A stretch of 33,313 nucleotides of DNA from NCBI GenBank assembly GCA_015057365.1, contig SVEN01000033.1, forward strand, positions 1-33,313, written 5' to 3'. This DNA comes from Lachnospiraceae bacterium. GTDB taxonomy: Bacteria; Bacillota; Clostridia; Lachnospirales; Lachnospiraceae. Position 1 is the stretch's first letter. The number at the start of each line of letters is the position of its first letter. Shown here piece by piece: positions 24,352 to 32,204 of the stretch. The notes under the pieces were generated by a model. The model did no database searches. It saw only the letters and a list, made by a program, of their open reading frames with translations, and was not told where the DNA came from. Position numbers and translations under genes: made by a program.

Positions 24352-26337
24352 ATGTTAGAGTTAAAGCGGATTTTGTGGAACGGGAGAACCATGCTGCTGT
24401 TCGGAATTCTCCTTCTGCTTCACGGCATTTTCTTTGTGTTCCAATGTAACGAAGAAAAGTCCATTACGCCTGTAGGGGAGGAACTGACGGCGTATCTGGA
24501 CGGGTATGACGATTATATGATATCGGTACAGGACAATGTAACCATGATGAAGGAGAATCCGTTGTTTTCTGCGGACGATTCCTTTGTTTACCGGAATCTC
24601 ATAAAGACCGGTGAAGATTATGCCAAGATTTCGGATATTACGCCGGTGGAAGGAGAGAACCGGGGTGTCATGGCGGTGCTTCAGTTTACGCTGTCTACCT
24701 TTATTTTGCTTCTGGTGGGCGTGTATATTGTGCTGTGCTTTCTGGCGGAGCGGCAGAAAGGGCTGTATCTTCTGGTGCGTTGTACAGAGCGGGGCCGGAC
24801 GGTGCTTTCTTTGCAGAGAATCGGGATTTTGTGTCTCGGGGTGTTCGGTGCGGCGGTGATCTTGTACGGCACGATTTTTGTCATAAGTTCGGTGATTTTT
24901 CCGGGCTGTGACATGGGACGGCCGGTGCAGTCTATCCCGGAGCTTGGGAGTATTATCGGACACTATTCCATCGGGGAATATTTCTTTTTATATGTGCTGC
25001 GTAAGGCGGTGGGGTGTCTCTTTGCCTGTTTGTTACTGTATTTTTGTATGTCGCTGTTTCGTTCCAGCTTCTGCATCGTGGCGTTTTTCCTTTTGATGCT
25101 GGGCGAATATGCGCTGTACGCCTTTATCATTCCTACGGGCAGATGGAGTGTGTTTAAGTATATCAATTTGTATACCTATACCTTTTGCGGAACGGATTAT
25201 GCCCATTATTACAACCTGAATGTGTTCGGCAAGCCATTGAATATAGTGGGAACTTCGGATTGGTTTGTTCTCATCGGTACGGTAGTGATGGTGCTTGTAT
25301 GTCTGTTTCAGTATGCGAGACAGTATCCGCGGAGTGAGTATCGTACGCTGAAGGTGATTGAGAAGCTGCGGGTATTTGTGAGCCGGCATAAACCGTCCTG
25401 TTCTCTTATGACCTGGGAGTTTAAGAAGGTCATGTTCTCTCAGAAGGGCTTGTTTATTATGGCGATTTTGATTTATCTGGCCTATTCCGCATCCGTGGAG
25501 TCCAATTATATGGACTTCCGCAGTAAATATGTGACTCACTGGTATGAGGATTTTGCGGGGGAGATTACGGAGGAAAGTGTACAGCGGATGTACGATACCA
25601 GAACGGAGATGGAGGAGGATATTGCCCGCTGGCAGGCGTCCGTTTTAAGTCTGCAAGAAGATAGAATGAAAAATCTTATGATGGGAGCGGATACCGCCAT
25701 GATTGACCGGTTGATTAGCGGACTGGAGGAATCCATTCAGGAAAATGAACGGCAAATCATAGGTCTGAATGTGGTATTGGAACAGGCGGAGGACGGCCTG
25801 GAGTATTCCCTGAGAACAGGGAACACGGTGATGCTGATTGACTCCGGGGCTTATGAGCTTTTGCTTCAGAACGATAAGCAGACGATTTCAAGGAATTATT
25901 TGTATACCCTGCTTACGGTGGTGCTGGTGCTATCCGGTATTATGGCCTGCGAAAAAGCTTCCCATATGGAGATGATGCTACATTCTTTGTACCGGGGCAG
26001 AGCGCAGACTATGGTCCGCAAGATTGTAATTATGCTGGCCGTTTGTATCGTAACGACTCTTTCCGTTCATCTGGTGCAGTATTTCCAAATCGGGGAGGTG
26101 CTGACTTTTACCGATAAGGAGGTACTGGTCCAGAGTATTCCGTGCGTGCGGAGCTTCCCGTTAGCCATCACCATTGGGCAGTACCTGTACTTTATCTACG
26201 GAGTCCGTGTGGTAATGTCGGTACTTATGGGCAGTGCGGTCATGTATCTCAGCAGTAAATTCAGCCGGATTACCACGTTGGCCTTCGGTGTGTTCTTGTT
26301 GATTATTCCGATGGGGCTGGTGGCGTTGCGGTTTTAA
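24352..26337 (+). CDS. ABC-2-like permease with internal duplication
   Basis: The product is 661 aa. Each half has one TM helix, a large extracellular region and about five TM helices. The second extracellular part (~385-510) is longer and heptad-rich. The halves are colinear with a constant offset of 401 residues: E133/E534, RGR 147-149/548-550, VQSIP 192-196/593-597, G208/G609. The first half is also homologous to the sensor region of the histidine kinase at 12030. ATG 24352 is chosen because AGGGGGTGA (24337-24345) lies 6 nt upstream. The transported substrate is unknown; export, lipoprotein handling or antimicrobial-peptide defence are possible by analogy with other LytTR-linked ABC systems. 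Confidence 0.87.
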   Translation: MLELKRILWNGRTMLLFGILLLLHGIFFVFQCNEEKSITPVGEELTAYLDGYDDYMISVQDNVTMMKENPLFSADDSFVYRNLIKTGEDYAKISDITPVEGENRGVMAVLQFTLSTFILLLVGVYIVLCFLAERQKGLYLLVRCTERGRTVLSLQRIGILCLGVFGAAVILYGTIFVISSVIFPGCDMGRPVQSIPELGSIIGHYSIGEYFFLYVLRKAVGCLFACLLLYFCMSLFRSSFCIVAFFLLMLGEYALYAFIIPTGRWSVFKYINLYTYTFCGTDYAHYYNLNVFGKPLNIVGTSDWFVLIGTVVMVLVCLFQYARQYPRSEYRTLKVIEKLRVFVSRHKPSCSLMTWEFKKVMFSQKGLFIMAILIYLAYSASVESNYMDFRSKYVTHWYEDFAGEITEESVQRMYDTRTEMEEDIARWQASVLSLQEDRMKNLMMGADTAMIDRLISGLEESIQENERQIIGLNVVLEQAEDGLEYSLRTGNTVMLIDSGAYELLLQNDKQTISRNYLYTLLTVVLVLSGIMACEKASHMEMMLHSLYRGRAQTMVRKIVIMLAVCIVTTLSVHLVQYFQIGEVLTFTDKEVLVQSIPCVRSFPLAITIGQYLYFIYGVRVVMSVLMGSAVMYLSSKFSRITTLAFGVFLLIIPMGLVALRF

Positions 26338-26343
26338 GGGAAG

Positions 26344-26374
26344 GAGCCTTTCACCTTGGTGGAAGGCTCTTTTT
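26344..26374 (+). terminator. Terminator of the lipoprotein-ABC operon
   Basis: GAGCCTTTCACC pairs with GGTGGAAGGCTC (26344-26355 with 26358-26369, one G-T pair), followed by TTTTT. It ends 37 nt after the permease stop codon. Confidence 0.9.
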
Positions 26375-26382
26375 AAAATGTT

Positions 26383-26446
26383 ACGGGTTGAAAAGTTAAA
26401 ATCACACGGGATGAAAAGCTAAAATCTCACGGGTTGAGGATAAAAC
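26383..26446. repeat. Three tandem direct repeats, period 23 bp
   Basis: Units start at 26383, 26406 and 26429. Unit 1 begins ACGGGTTGAAAAGTTAAAAT, unit 2 ACGGGATGAAAAGCTAAAAT, and unit 3 is a shortened ACGGGTTGAGGATAAAAC. They lie directly upstream of a promoter (-35 at 26459), where activator sites are normally placed. They are regulatory iterons by inference; the LytTR regulator of this locus is one candidate. Confidence 0.7.
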
Positions 26447-26458
26447 GGCAAAAAATAA

Positions 26459-26487
26459 TTGAAGTATGCCGTCAGTTATGCTACAGT
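26459..26487 (+). promoter_or_regulatory. Promoter of the 26508 gene
   Basis: TTGAAG (26459-26464) and TACAGT (26482-26487) are separated by 17 nt. Both elements are imperfect, fitting a promoter helped by a protein bound at the 23-bp repeats 12 nt upstream. Confidence 0.5.
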
Positions 26488-26507
26488 ATAAGCAAGGAGG
26501 GGGAACC

Positions 26508-27095
26508 ATGAAGAAGCTTATTATTTCGATGTGCATTTTGTTACTTGCGGCTGCGGGCATCGTCGGGTATAGGTGGTGGTGGCGTGAGGCTCACACGCTT
26601 TATCAGGCCGAGCCTCCGGCAAGTCATGTATCCGAGGCGGACTGGGTAACGCTAGTGGAGGGCGAGGTGTGGATTCCGGGATGGGTGGACGTGATTACTT
26701 CAGACCGGTATTATTGGAAGGATTGGAAACGGCAGTTAAACGGTACGGAGTCGGAAACGCTGTATTACGCTCATCAGGAATCCTGGGATGCGTTCGTTGA
26801 TACTGCCCATGCCAAAGAGTTGAAACGATATGAAAGGGAGCATTCCGGAGGTGGCGGTATATTTCATTCCTTCAATGACATCTTTTGTGTTGTGGAGCAG
26901 AAGAATGCCGGTTTACAGCCGGAGGTGAAGGGAATATCACAAATCGTAAAGGAAAACGGAAAGAGCAAGGTGACCCTTTATGTTTCCTATTCGGGAGAAG
27001 GGGCAGAGGATGAAATCATTACCTATTATTATTTTGTGAAGATTCCGGAGGGACTTCCGCGGGTAGAGGAAATTGTCATTTGCCCGGACCGATGA
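26508..27095 (+). CDS. Membrane-anchored or secreted protein of unknown function
   Basis: The product is 195 aa. An N-terminal hydrophobic helix (about 4-22) is followed by RWWWRE and an extracytoplasmic domain of about 165 residues with no family I recognise. A Gly-rich stretch (SGGGGIFHSF) lies near residue 118. The C-terminal part KVTLYVSYSGEG then IITYYYFVKIP suggests paired beta strands. The start ATG 26508 follows AAGGAGGGGG (26494-26503); a start at 26466 precedes the probable -10. Expression is probably controlled through the upstream repeats. Confidence 0.7.
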   Translation: MKKLIISMCILLLAAAGIVGYRWWWREAHTLYQAEPPASHVSEADWVTLVEGEVWIPGWVDVITSDRYYWKDWKRQLNGTESETLYYAHQESWDAFVDTAHAKELKRYEREHSGGGGIFHSFNDIFCVVEQKNAGLQPEVKGISQIVKENGKSKVTLYVSYSGEGAEDEIITYYYFVKIPEGLPRVEEIVICPDR

Positions 27096-27131
27096 AACAG
27101 GGGATGAGACGAAGGCGACAGAATAAACCGT

Positions 27132-27160
27132 TTGACGTCATGCTGTAAAAATGATATAAT
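27132..27160 (+). promoter_or_regulatory. Promoter of the 27210 gene
   Basis: TTGACG (27132-27137), a 17-nt spacer and a perfect TATAAT (27155-27160). The DUF3795-like gene starts 49 nt downstream and cysK probably shares the transcript. Confidence 0.8.
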
Positions 27161-27209
27161 ATGCATGTTTTTTGAAGAAAGATAAAGCCTGTAAATGAGG
27201 AGGAGTACG

Positions 27210-28154
27210 ATGGAGAATTCATATTGCGGAAAAGATTGTGAAGATTGCCTGGACCGGGAGGCTGTAGGCTGTCCGGGATGTAAAAACGGACCGGGAAAGG
27301 AAGACGGGACCTTATGTGAAATTGCACGTTGCTGTAGCAATAAGTATAGAAACTTCTGTGAGGGTTGTGACAACAGCGAGTCCTGCTCCAAGCTGGCCGA
27401 TCGCGAAGGTATGATGCAGAAGTGGAACGAGAATAAAACCCGGGTGTCGGCGGAGGCGTCTGCCGCAGCCGTTCCGATGGGAAGTGCGGATACCGCATAT
27501 TCGGGGGAGAGAAGTAGCGGAGCAAGAGACAACCACGATGCTCCGTTTGTGAGAAGCCATCTGCTTGCGATTTTCTGGCTGTTCCTTCTTGCGGGCTTCG
27601 GAAATGTGTTGTCCAATGAGAACATATTCGGGGAGTTTTCGATTGTCATCGGTCTTGGTTCGATTATTAATATCGGTGCCAGTATTGCAACCGCGATTCT
27701 GATGATTCGTTTGGGAAGAGAAGAAGATACCTTTAAGACTGCGGGAATCTGTGATTTGGTTGCGACCGGATTGTTATTTGTGGCAGAGCTGATTTTGGCG
27801 GGCGCTCTTGTAGCAATGGAGTTTTCCGGTCTGGCTGCCGGAGGAATCGGTGCGATTTTCGCAATGCTGATGTTGTTGGCGGCAGTTGTGTTGGAAATTA
27901 TCGCCGGCTATAAGTTTTTGGTTGCCTGCGGAAGAATCGTAGAGCGGAGAGATTTTGCACTGGCAAACCGCTGGTATGTCATGTCCAAGTTGTTTTTCTG
28001 GATATTCGGAGGTATTATTATTCTCTTGATTTTAGCGTTTATAATGCCGGGAATTGCTCTGATATTGATGTTCCTTTTTGTTTTGGGAGTGCTGGCCTTT
28101 GGTGTTTGCGAATATGTATTTTTGTATCAGACCGCAAACCGATTCCGTATTTAA
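27210..28154 (+). CDS. DUF3795-like Cys-rich domain fused to a membrane domain
   Basis: The product is 314 aa. The N-terminal 60 residues hold many cysteines in the order CGKDCEDC, CPGC, C...CC, CEGC, C. They start with the YCGxDCxxC signature of DUF3795-like zinc-ribbon domains, whose function is unknown. A polar linker (~75-115) leads to about six TM helices (~118-310). ATG 27210 is chosen over 27195 because GAGGAGG (27197-27203) lies 6 nt before it. It precedes cysK by 24 nt. Confidence 0.75.
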   Translation: MENSYCGKDCEDCLDREAVGCPGCKNGPGKEDGTLCEIARCCSNKYRNFCEGCDNSESCSKLADREGMMQKWNENKTRVSAEASAAAVPMGSADTAYSGERSSGARDNHDAPFVRSHLLAIFWLFLLAGFGNVLSNENIFGEFSIVIGLGSIINIGASIATAILMIRLGREEDTFKTAGICDLVATGLLFVAELILAGALVAMEFSGLAAGGIGAIFAMLMLLAAVVLEIIAGYKFLVACGRIVERRDFALANRWYVMSKLFFWIFGGIIILLILAFIMPGIALILMFLFVLGVLAFGVCEYVFLYQTANRFRI

Positions 28155-28178
28155 GTTTTGTTTTGAAGGAGAAGTATC

Positions 28179-29081
28179 ATGTACATAACCAATGTTTTGG
28201 ATTTGATCGGGAATACACCGCTGGTGAGCTTGGAGGCTACCACGGGGCTTCAGATTTATGCAAAGGCGGAGTTTTTTAATCCGGGAGGCAGCATCAAGGA
28301 CCGTATTGCACTCAATATGCTAGAGGAAGCGGAAAAAAGCGGTGTGCTTAAGCCCGGCATGACCATTATTGAGCCGACCTCCGGCAACACCGGTATCGGC
28401 TTGGCTCTTTGCGGTGTGCGCAAGGGCTATAAGGTCATTATCGTAATGCCGGAGAATATGAGTGACGAGCGAAAGAAGATTATCCGTGCTCTCGGTGCGG
28501 AGTTGGTACTGACGCCGCCGGAGCTCAGCATTGACGGTTCTGTACAGGAGGCTCTCCGTCTGGCGTCCTCTTCCGACGAGTATTTTGTGCCGCAGCAGTT
28601 TGAGAATCTTGCAAACCCGCAGGCTCATTATAAGACTACGGCAAGGGAGATTGTAGAACAGTTGGGAAAGAAAATCGATATTTTCGTATCCGGTATCGGC
28701 AGCGGCGGAACCCTGCAGGGAATCGCAAGCTACCTTTTGGAGCAGAATCCGGATTGTAAAATCGTAGCGGTAGAGCCGAAGAATGTGTCCGCACTTCTCG
28801 GTCACGAGCCGGGCCTTCATCAGATTCAGGGCATCGGTGACGGTTTCGTGCCGGCAGTACTTGATACGAAGATTATTACCGATATCGTGGAGGTATCCGA
28901 TGACGATGCCATCAACACCGCCAGAGAGCTGGCAAAGGTACAGGGACTTTTGGTAGGTACCTCCTCCGGCGCAAACGTCTGGGCGGCAAAGAAAATGGCG
29001 GAAAAGTACGGCAAAGATAAGGTCATCGCAACGATTCTGGCAGACAGAGCGGAGCGGTATTTCAGTACGTCACTCATCTAA
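28179..29081 (+). CDS. cysK: Cysteine synthase (O-acetylserine sulfhydrylase)
   Basis: The product is 300 aa, a PLP enzyme that makes L-cysteine from O-acetylserine and sulfide in the cytosol. The PLP lysine is in NPGGSIKDRIA (~33-43). The substrate loop is PTSGNTGIGLA (~66-76), the phosphate-binding loop SGIGSGGTLQG (~171-181) and the C-terminal motif VGTSSGAN. It ends AERYFSTSLI. Cystathionine-beta-synthase-like relatives cannot be excluded, but length and motifs fit CysK. A second copy of its 3' end occurs downstream at 29841-29873. Confidence 0.93.
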   Translation: MYITNVLDLIGNTPLVSLEATTGLQIYAKAEFFNPGGSIKDRIALNMLEEAEKSGVLKPGMTIIEPTSGNTGIGLALCGVRKGYKVIIVMPENMSDERKKIIRALGAELVLTPPELSIDGSVQEALRLASSSDEYFVPQQFENLANPQAHYKTTAREIVEQLGKKIDIFVSGIGSGGTLQGIASYLLEQNPDCKIVAVEPKNVSALLGHEPGLHQIQGIGDGFVPAVLDTKIITDIVEVSDDDAINTARELAKVQGLLVGTSSGANVWAAKKMAEKYGKDKVIATILADRAERYFSTSLI

Positions 29082-29098
29082 GAACGGAGGCGCGTGTA

Positions 29099-29833
29099 TT
29101 GGGAGAACACGGGGAAGCAGAATTACAGGTGACAAAAGGTAAAAAGATTGCACTGCTCGTGGCAAGCATCCACATGGTGTTTTGCTTAATCATTGTACTT
29201 TCAGGAGTGTATACGCTGTGGCGAATGAGCAGACCTTACCCTGTTACCCGTAAGGATGCGGTGGCATTCAAGGAAGGAAATATTGTAGAGGTAAAGTACG
29301 AGTACGCCTACAATGCCTATTTTGAGTCCGGACGAGCTTTTGGAACACAGAGCTTTGTGGTACTGAAGCTATGGGGAGAAGAGGAGTATATTTATGCGGA
29401 GACGGACGATTCCTCCAATGGATTTTGGAAGGATAAGAATTATTTGAACAGTCCGGAAAAGTTAAAGGCATTTTCCACAGATACTCCGTTGTACTTTGTG
29501 GGTAAAGTAGGGAAGATGGAGAAGGATTGGCCGGAGTATTTGGTGCGGCGGATGAATAGGCCGAAGGACGATGAGTTCAGTGTACCGAATTTGCCGGAGA
29601 ATACCAACACGGAGTATTATGTTTCCTTTTTGAATCCGTACTGGATACGGGATACATTGCTGATAAAGCTGATGTTTACCGGCGTATCCGCAATTGTCTG
29701 GGGCATTTTGTTTTATCGGTATATGCAGGAAAAGAAAACGATTGAAGGCCTGCAGCGTCTGAAACGTTTGGAACAGAAGAAAAAGCAGTGTCTGGCGGCG
29801 ATGAACGATAAGAGCCTGTATGAGGAAGAGTAA
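29099..29833 (+). CDS. Two-TM membrane protein, TTG start
   Basis: The product is 244 aa. TM helices lie at about 17-40 and 180-202. The extracytoplasmic domain between them contains VKYEYAYNAYFESG, WGEEEYIYAETDD and LYFVGKVGKME. A Lys/Gln-rich cytosolic tail (RLKRLEQKKKQCL) may be coiled. TTG 29099 is used because CGGAGG (29085-29090) lies at proper distance and no ATG follows nearby. No family is recognised. It sits between cysK and a relic of a cysK 3' end, as if inserted there. Confidence 0.65.
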   Translation: MGEHGEAELQVTKGKKIALLVASIHMVFCLIIVLSGVYTLWRMSRPYPVTRKDAVAFKEGNIVEVKYEYAYNAYFESGRAFGTQSFVVLKLWGEEEYIYAETDDSSNGFWKDKNYLNSPEKLKAFSTDTPLYFVGKVGKMEKDWPEYLVRRMNRPKDDEFSVPNLPENTNTEYYVSFLNPYWIRDTLLIKLMFTGVSAIVWGILFYRYMQEKKTIEGLQRLKRLEQKKKQCLAAMNDKSLYEEE

Positions 29834-29840
29834 AAAGAAA

Positions 29841-29873
29841 GCGGAGCGGTATTTCAGTACGGTGCTGATTTAA
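29841..29873 (+). pseudogene. Relic of a cysK 3' end
   Basis: Bases 29841-29861 are identical over 21 nt to 29049-29069 inside cysK. Read in the same frame this gives AERYFSTVLI followed by a stop, against AERYFSTSLI and a stop in cysK itself. The last four codons differ, so this is an older or different allele rather than a fresh copy. It suggests a duplication or gene-replacement event around 29070-29840. Confidence 0.7.
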
Positions 29874-29893
29874 GCGAGAATAAGAAACAGAGC

Positions 29894-29930
29894 AAAGGTG
29901 GCGATGGATATAATTGCCACCTTTAAATTT
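29894..29930 (+). terminator. Probable terminator after the cysK block
   Basis: AAAGGTGGCGAT (29894-29905) pairs with ATTGCCACCTTT (29913-29924) with one G-T pair and a 7-nt loop. Only AAATTT follows, so the T-tract is weak. The rest of the gap up to 30004 shows no gene. Confidence 0.6.
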
Positions 29931-30004
29931 GAAAGTTATTATCCGGAAGTGCTAAAAGTGTTTTCAAAGAACCCTAACACCTGCTAACTAGGAAGAAAGT
30001 TCGG

Positions 30005-30056
30005 TTGTATTTCCTTTTTTCACCATGCTATAATTTATTTGGTATGATATACCAAA
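30005..30056 (+). promoter_or_regulatory. Promoter with operator-like palindrome
   Basis: TTGTAT (30005-30010), an 18-nt spacer and a perfect TATAAT (30029-30034). Directly downstream lies the perfect palindrome TTTGGTAT-GAT-ATACCAAA (30038-30056), covering the expected start point. A repressor bound there would block transcription of the acyltransferase gene. The repressor is not obvious in this window. Confidence 0.65.
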
Positions 30057-30077
30057 GAGAAGGAAGGAATGAAAAGC

Positions 30078-31415
30078 ATGGGAAAAAAGGCGAGAAAGGA
30101 AATTGTAGCAGGACAAGGGTTCTATTATATGCCCTCGGCATATGTGACCCTGAAGGTAACCGTGGAAGGACGGTACAGTCATGAGAAAATGGAGCGGGCG
30201 GTGCGCCTCCTAGAGGAAGCACATCCATTGATTCATCATGTGGTACGAAAGTCCGGAAGCAGGATGTGGTTTGAAGAAGCGGGTCAACATGTAAAGCTGA
30301 AAGAGTTTGATGAATTACAGAATATTACATGGGAAAACGCAATTCGTAAAATGATTTACAAACCGATTAATTTGCTGGAGACGCCGGGCGTTATCATAGG
30401 GGTTGTGATAAGAGCCGATCGTTTCTATTTGATGGTGGTTTGCCAGCATATGTACGGAGACGGCATGTCGGTAAAGCTATTGATGGATGATTTGATTTAT
30501 GCGTATCGTACCGGAGAGGTTCCGGCGAAAAAGGAGGCTTATCCGGAACTTTGCGAAAGGGATTTGCCGGAGGCGTACAAAATCCCGGAGACTGTACGTG
30601 ACGGCCTGCTTGCGGTAAGCCAAAAGTGTGAAGAAAAGCAGGTGGAGTTTATGTGGGAAGATTATAAGCAAATGATTGAGACCCACAATGCTTCTGTCGG
30701 ATACGGCTTGGTCTGCAGAAATATTAAGAAGCCGATGTTTTTGAAACTGCGGGAGAAATGTAAAGAGCTGGGTGTGACCATCAGTGCGGCAATCAGTACC
30801 GCCATTGCGGGTGCTATGCTTCAGGGAGATGCCATAGAAGCCATTATATCGGTAGATACGAGAAGCTTTTTTGAGAGAAAGAACGAGGAAGAGATGGCCA
30901 ATTATGCGTCCTGTATCAAACCGCTTCTGCACTATGACCGTAGCATCGGGTTCTGGGACAATGTGGTGATTACCGACCGTTGTATCAAGGAACGGCGTAC
31001 CCATACGGAGGAAATGTTTGAGACCTTGTATACGTTTATGCTGCTCAGTGCGGATGCCTTCGGTGCGGCTTATTATGCGAGATACGGCCTGTTCCGGGAC
31101 ATGGAAGTGCTGGGAATGATGCGGAATGCATTATCCTTAAGCTACGGCAGCGAAAACTTCGAATTATCGAACATAAGAAACATATCATTCGAAGAGGTAG
31201 CAGGAGATATGGTAGTAAGAGATGCTTATTTTATACCGAACCTGATGCCGGCGTGTAACTGTACCTTCGGCGTGACGTCGCTACGGGGTGTATTGACCAT
31301 CTCTCTGGGACATAAGCCGAATGCGGTATCGGAGAGCAAGGCCCGGGAGATTATCAATGCGGTATATGACAGTTTGACAATGAGTTTGGAAGAGGATGCC
31401 TCCGTTGCATCCTAA
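30078..31415 (+). CDS. Condensation-domain/acyltransferase-like protein
   Basis: The product is 445 aa. The catalytic motif HMYGDGMS (His124, Asp128 counted from ATG 30078) matches the HxxxDG motif of the chloramphenicol-acetyltransferase/condensation-domain superfamily (NRPS C domains, PapA and alcohol acyltransferases). Such enzymes join an acyl thioester to an amine or alcohol. A later structural motif is ISVDTRSFF (~255). No carrier protein or NRPS is nearby, so a stand-alone acyltransferase is likely. ATG 30069 is an alternative start, but its distance to AGGAAGGA is too short. Confidence 0.78.
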   Translation: MGKKARKEIVAGQGFYYMPSAYVTLKVTVEGRYSHEKMERAVRLLEEAHPLIHHVVRKSGSRMWFEEAGQHVKLKEFDELQNITWENAIRKMIYKPINLLETPGVIIGVVIRADRFYLMVVCQHMYGDGMSVKLLMDDLIYAYRTGEVPAKKEAYPELCERDLPEAYKIPETVRDGLLAVSQKCEEKQVEFMWEDYKQMIETHNASVGYGLVCRNIKKPMFLKLREKCKELGVTISAAISTAIAGAMLQGDAIEAIISVDTRSFFERKNEEEMANYASCIKPLLHYDRSIGFWDNVVITDRCIKERRTHTEEMFETLYTFMLLSADAFGAAYYARYGLFRDMEVLGMMRNALSLSYGSENFELSNIRNISFEEVAGDMVVRDAYFIPNLMPACNCTFGVTSLRGVLTISLGHKPNAVSESKAREIINAVYDSLTMSLEEDASVAS

Positions 31416-31445
31416 GAATACAATCGGAAGAGAAAGGTGCGTACG

Positions 31446-32204
31446 ATGGAAAAAGTCGCGGATTTGGAAGTTTATGTACAGCGGATGCAAAAGTCCTTTA
31501 TGGACAAAATGTTCTTTATTGATAAGATATTCGAACCGATTGACACAATCCTGGACTTCGGATGCGCCAACGGTGTACTGATTCGTGCAATGCAATATCT
31601 GTTTCCGGAATATGAGTATATCGGCTACGATATCAGCGAGGACATGATAGGGAAGGCGAAAGAATTGTTGCCGGACTGCAAGTTTTACAAAGAGTGGAAT
31701 GAGATTGCCATGGACCCGAAGGAGACCTTGATCAACATTTCCAGTACGCTTCACGAGGTATATTCCTACGGCACCGAGGCGTCGGTAGCGGAGTTCTGGG
31801 ACAGAGTTTTCGGCTCCGGCTTTAAGTACATCGCCATCCGCGACATGATGGTATCCGAGTCCGCCACCGGAAAGGCAGACCCTTCCGATGTGGAAAAGGC
31901 AAGAAAACTTTTCCCGGAGAAGTTGGCAGAATACGAAAGCATATGGGGAAGCATCGAGGAACGATTCAACCTCATTCATTACTTATTAAAATACAGCTAC
32001 ACGGAAAACTGGGAGCGTGAAGTAAACGAAAACTACCTTCCGCTAAAAGTAGAAGCGCTACTCCGTATGATTCCGGAGGAATACGAAATCGTATACAGCG
32101 AGCACTATGTGCTGCCTTACGTGAAGCAACAAATCAAGCGTGATAGCGGAATCGACTTAAAAGATGCCACGCACTTTAAAATACTGCTGAAAAGAAAGGA
32201 CTAA
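31446..32204 (+). CDS. Class I SAM-dependent methyltransferase
   Basis: The product is 252 aa. Motif I reads ILDFGCANGVL (~35-45) and the SAM-ribose acidic residue lies in YIGYDISEDMI (~58-68). The middle LINISSTLHEVYSYG corresponds to motif IV. The C-terminal part (~135-250) is helical and not recognised. The substrate is unknown. ATG 31446 follows AAAGGTG (31433-31439). It lies 30 nt after the acyltransferase gene and likely forms a two-gene operon with it. Confidence 0.82.
   Translation: MEKVADLEVYVQRMQKSFMDKMFFIDKIFEPIDTILDFGCANGVLIRAMQYLFPEYEYIGYDISEDMIGKAKELLPDCKFYKEWNEIAMDPKETLINISSTLHEVYSYGTEASVAEFWDRVFGSGFKYIAIRDMMVSESATGKADPSDVEKARKLFPEKLAEYESIWGSIEERFNLIHYLLKYSYTENWEREVNENYLPLKVEALLRMIPEEYEIVYSEHYVLPYVKQQIKRDSGIDLKDATHFKILLKRKD

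Noticed and set aside
11329-26374. Bacteriocin or quorum-sensing peptide locus
   Set aside because: Although the regulator pair is of AgrA/AgrC type, no AgrB-like protease, double-glycine leader peptide or small precursor gene is visible between the genes.
26383-26446. Short CRISPR array
   Set aside because: Repeats are contiguous with no spacers, only three units, and no cas genes are present.
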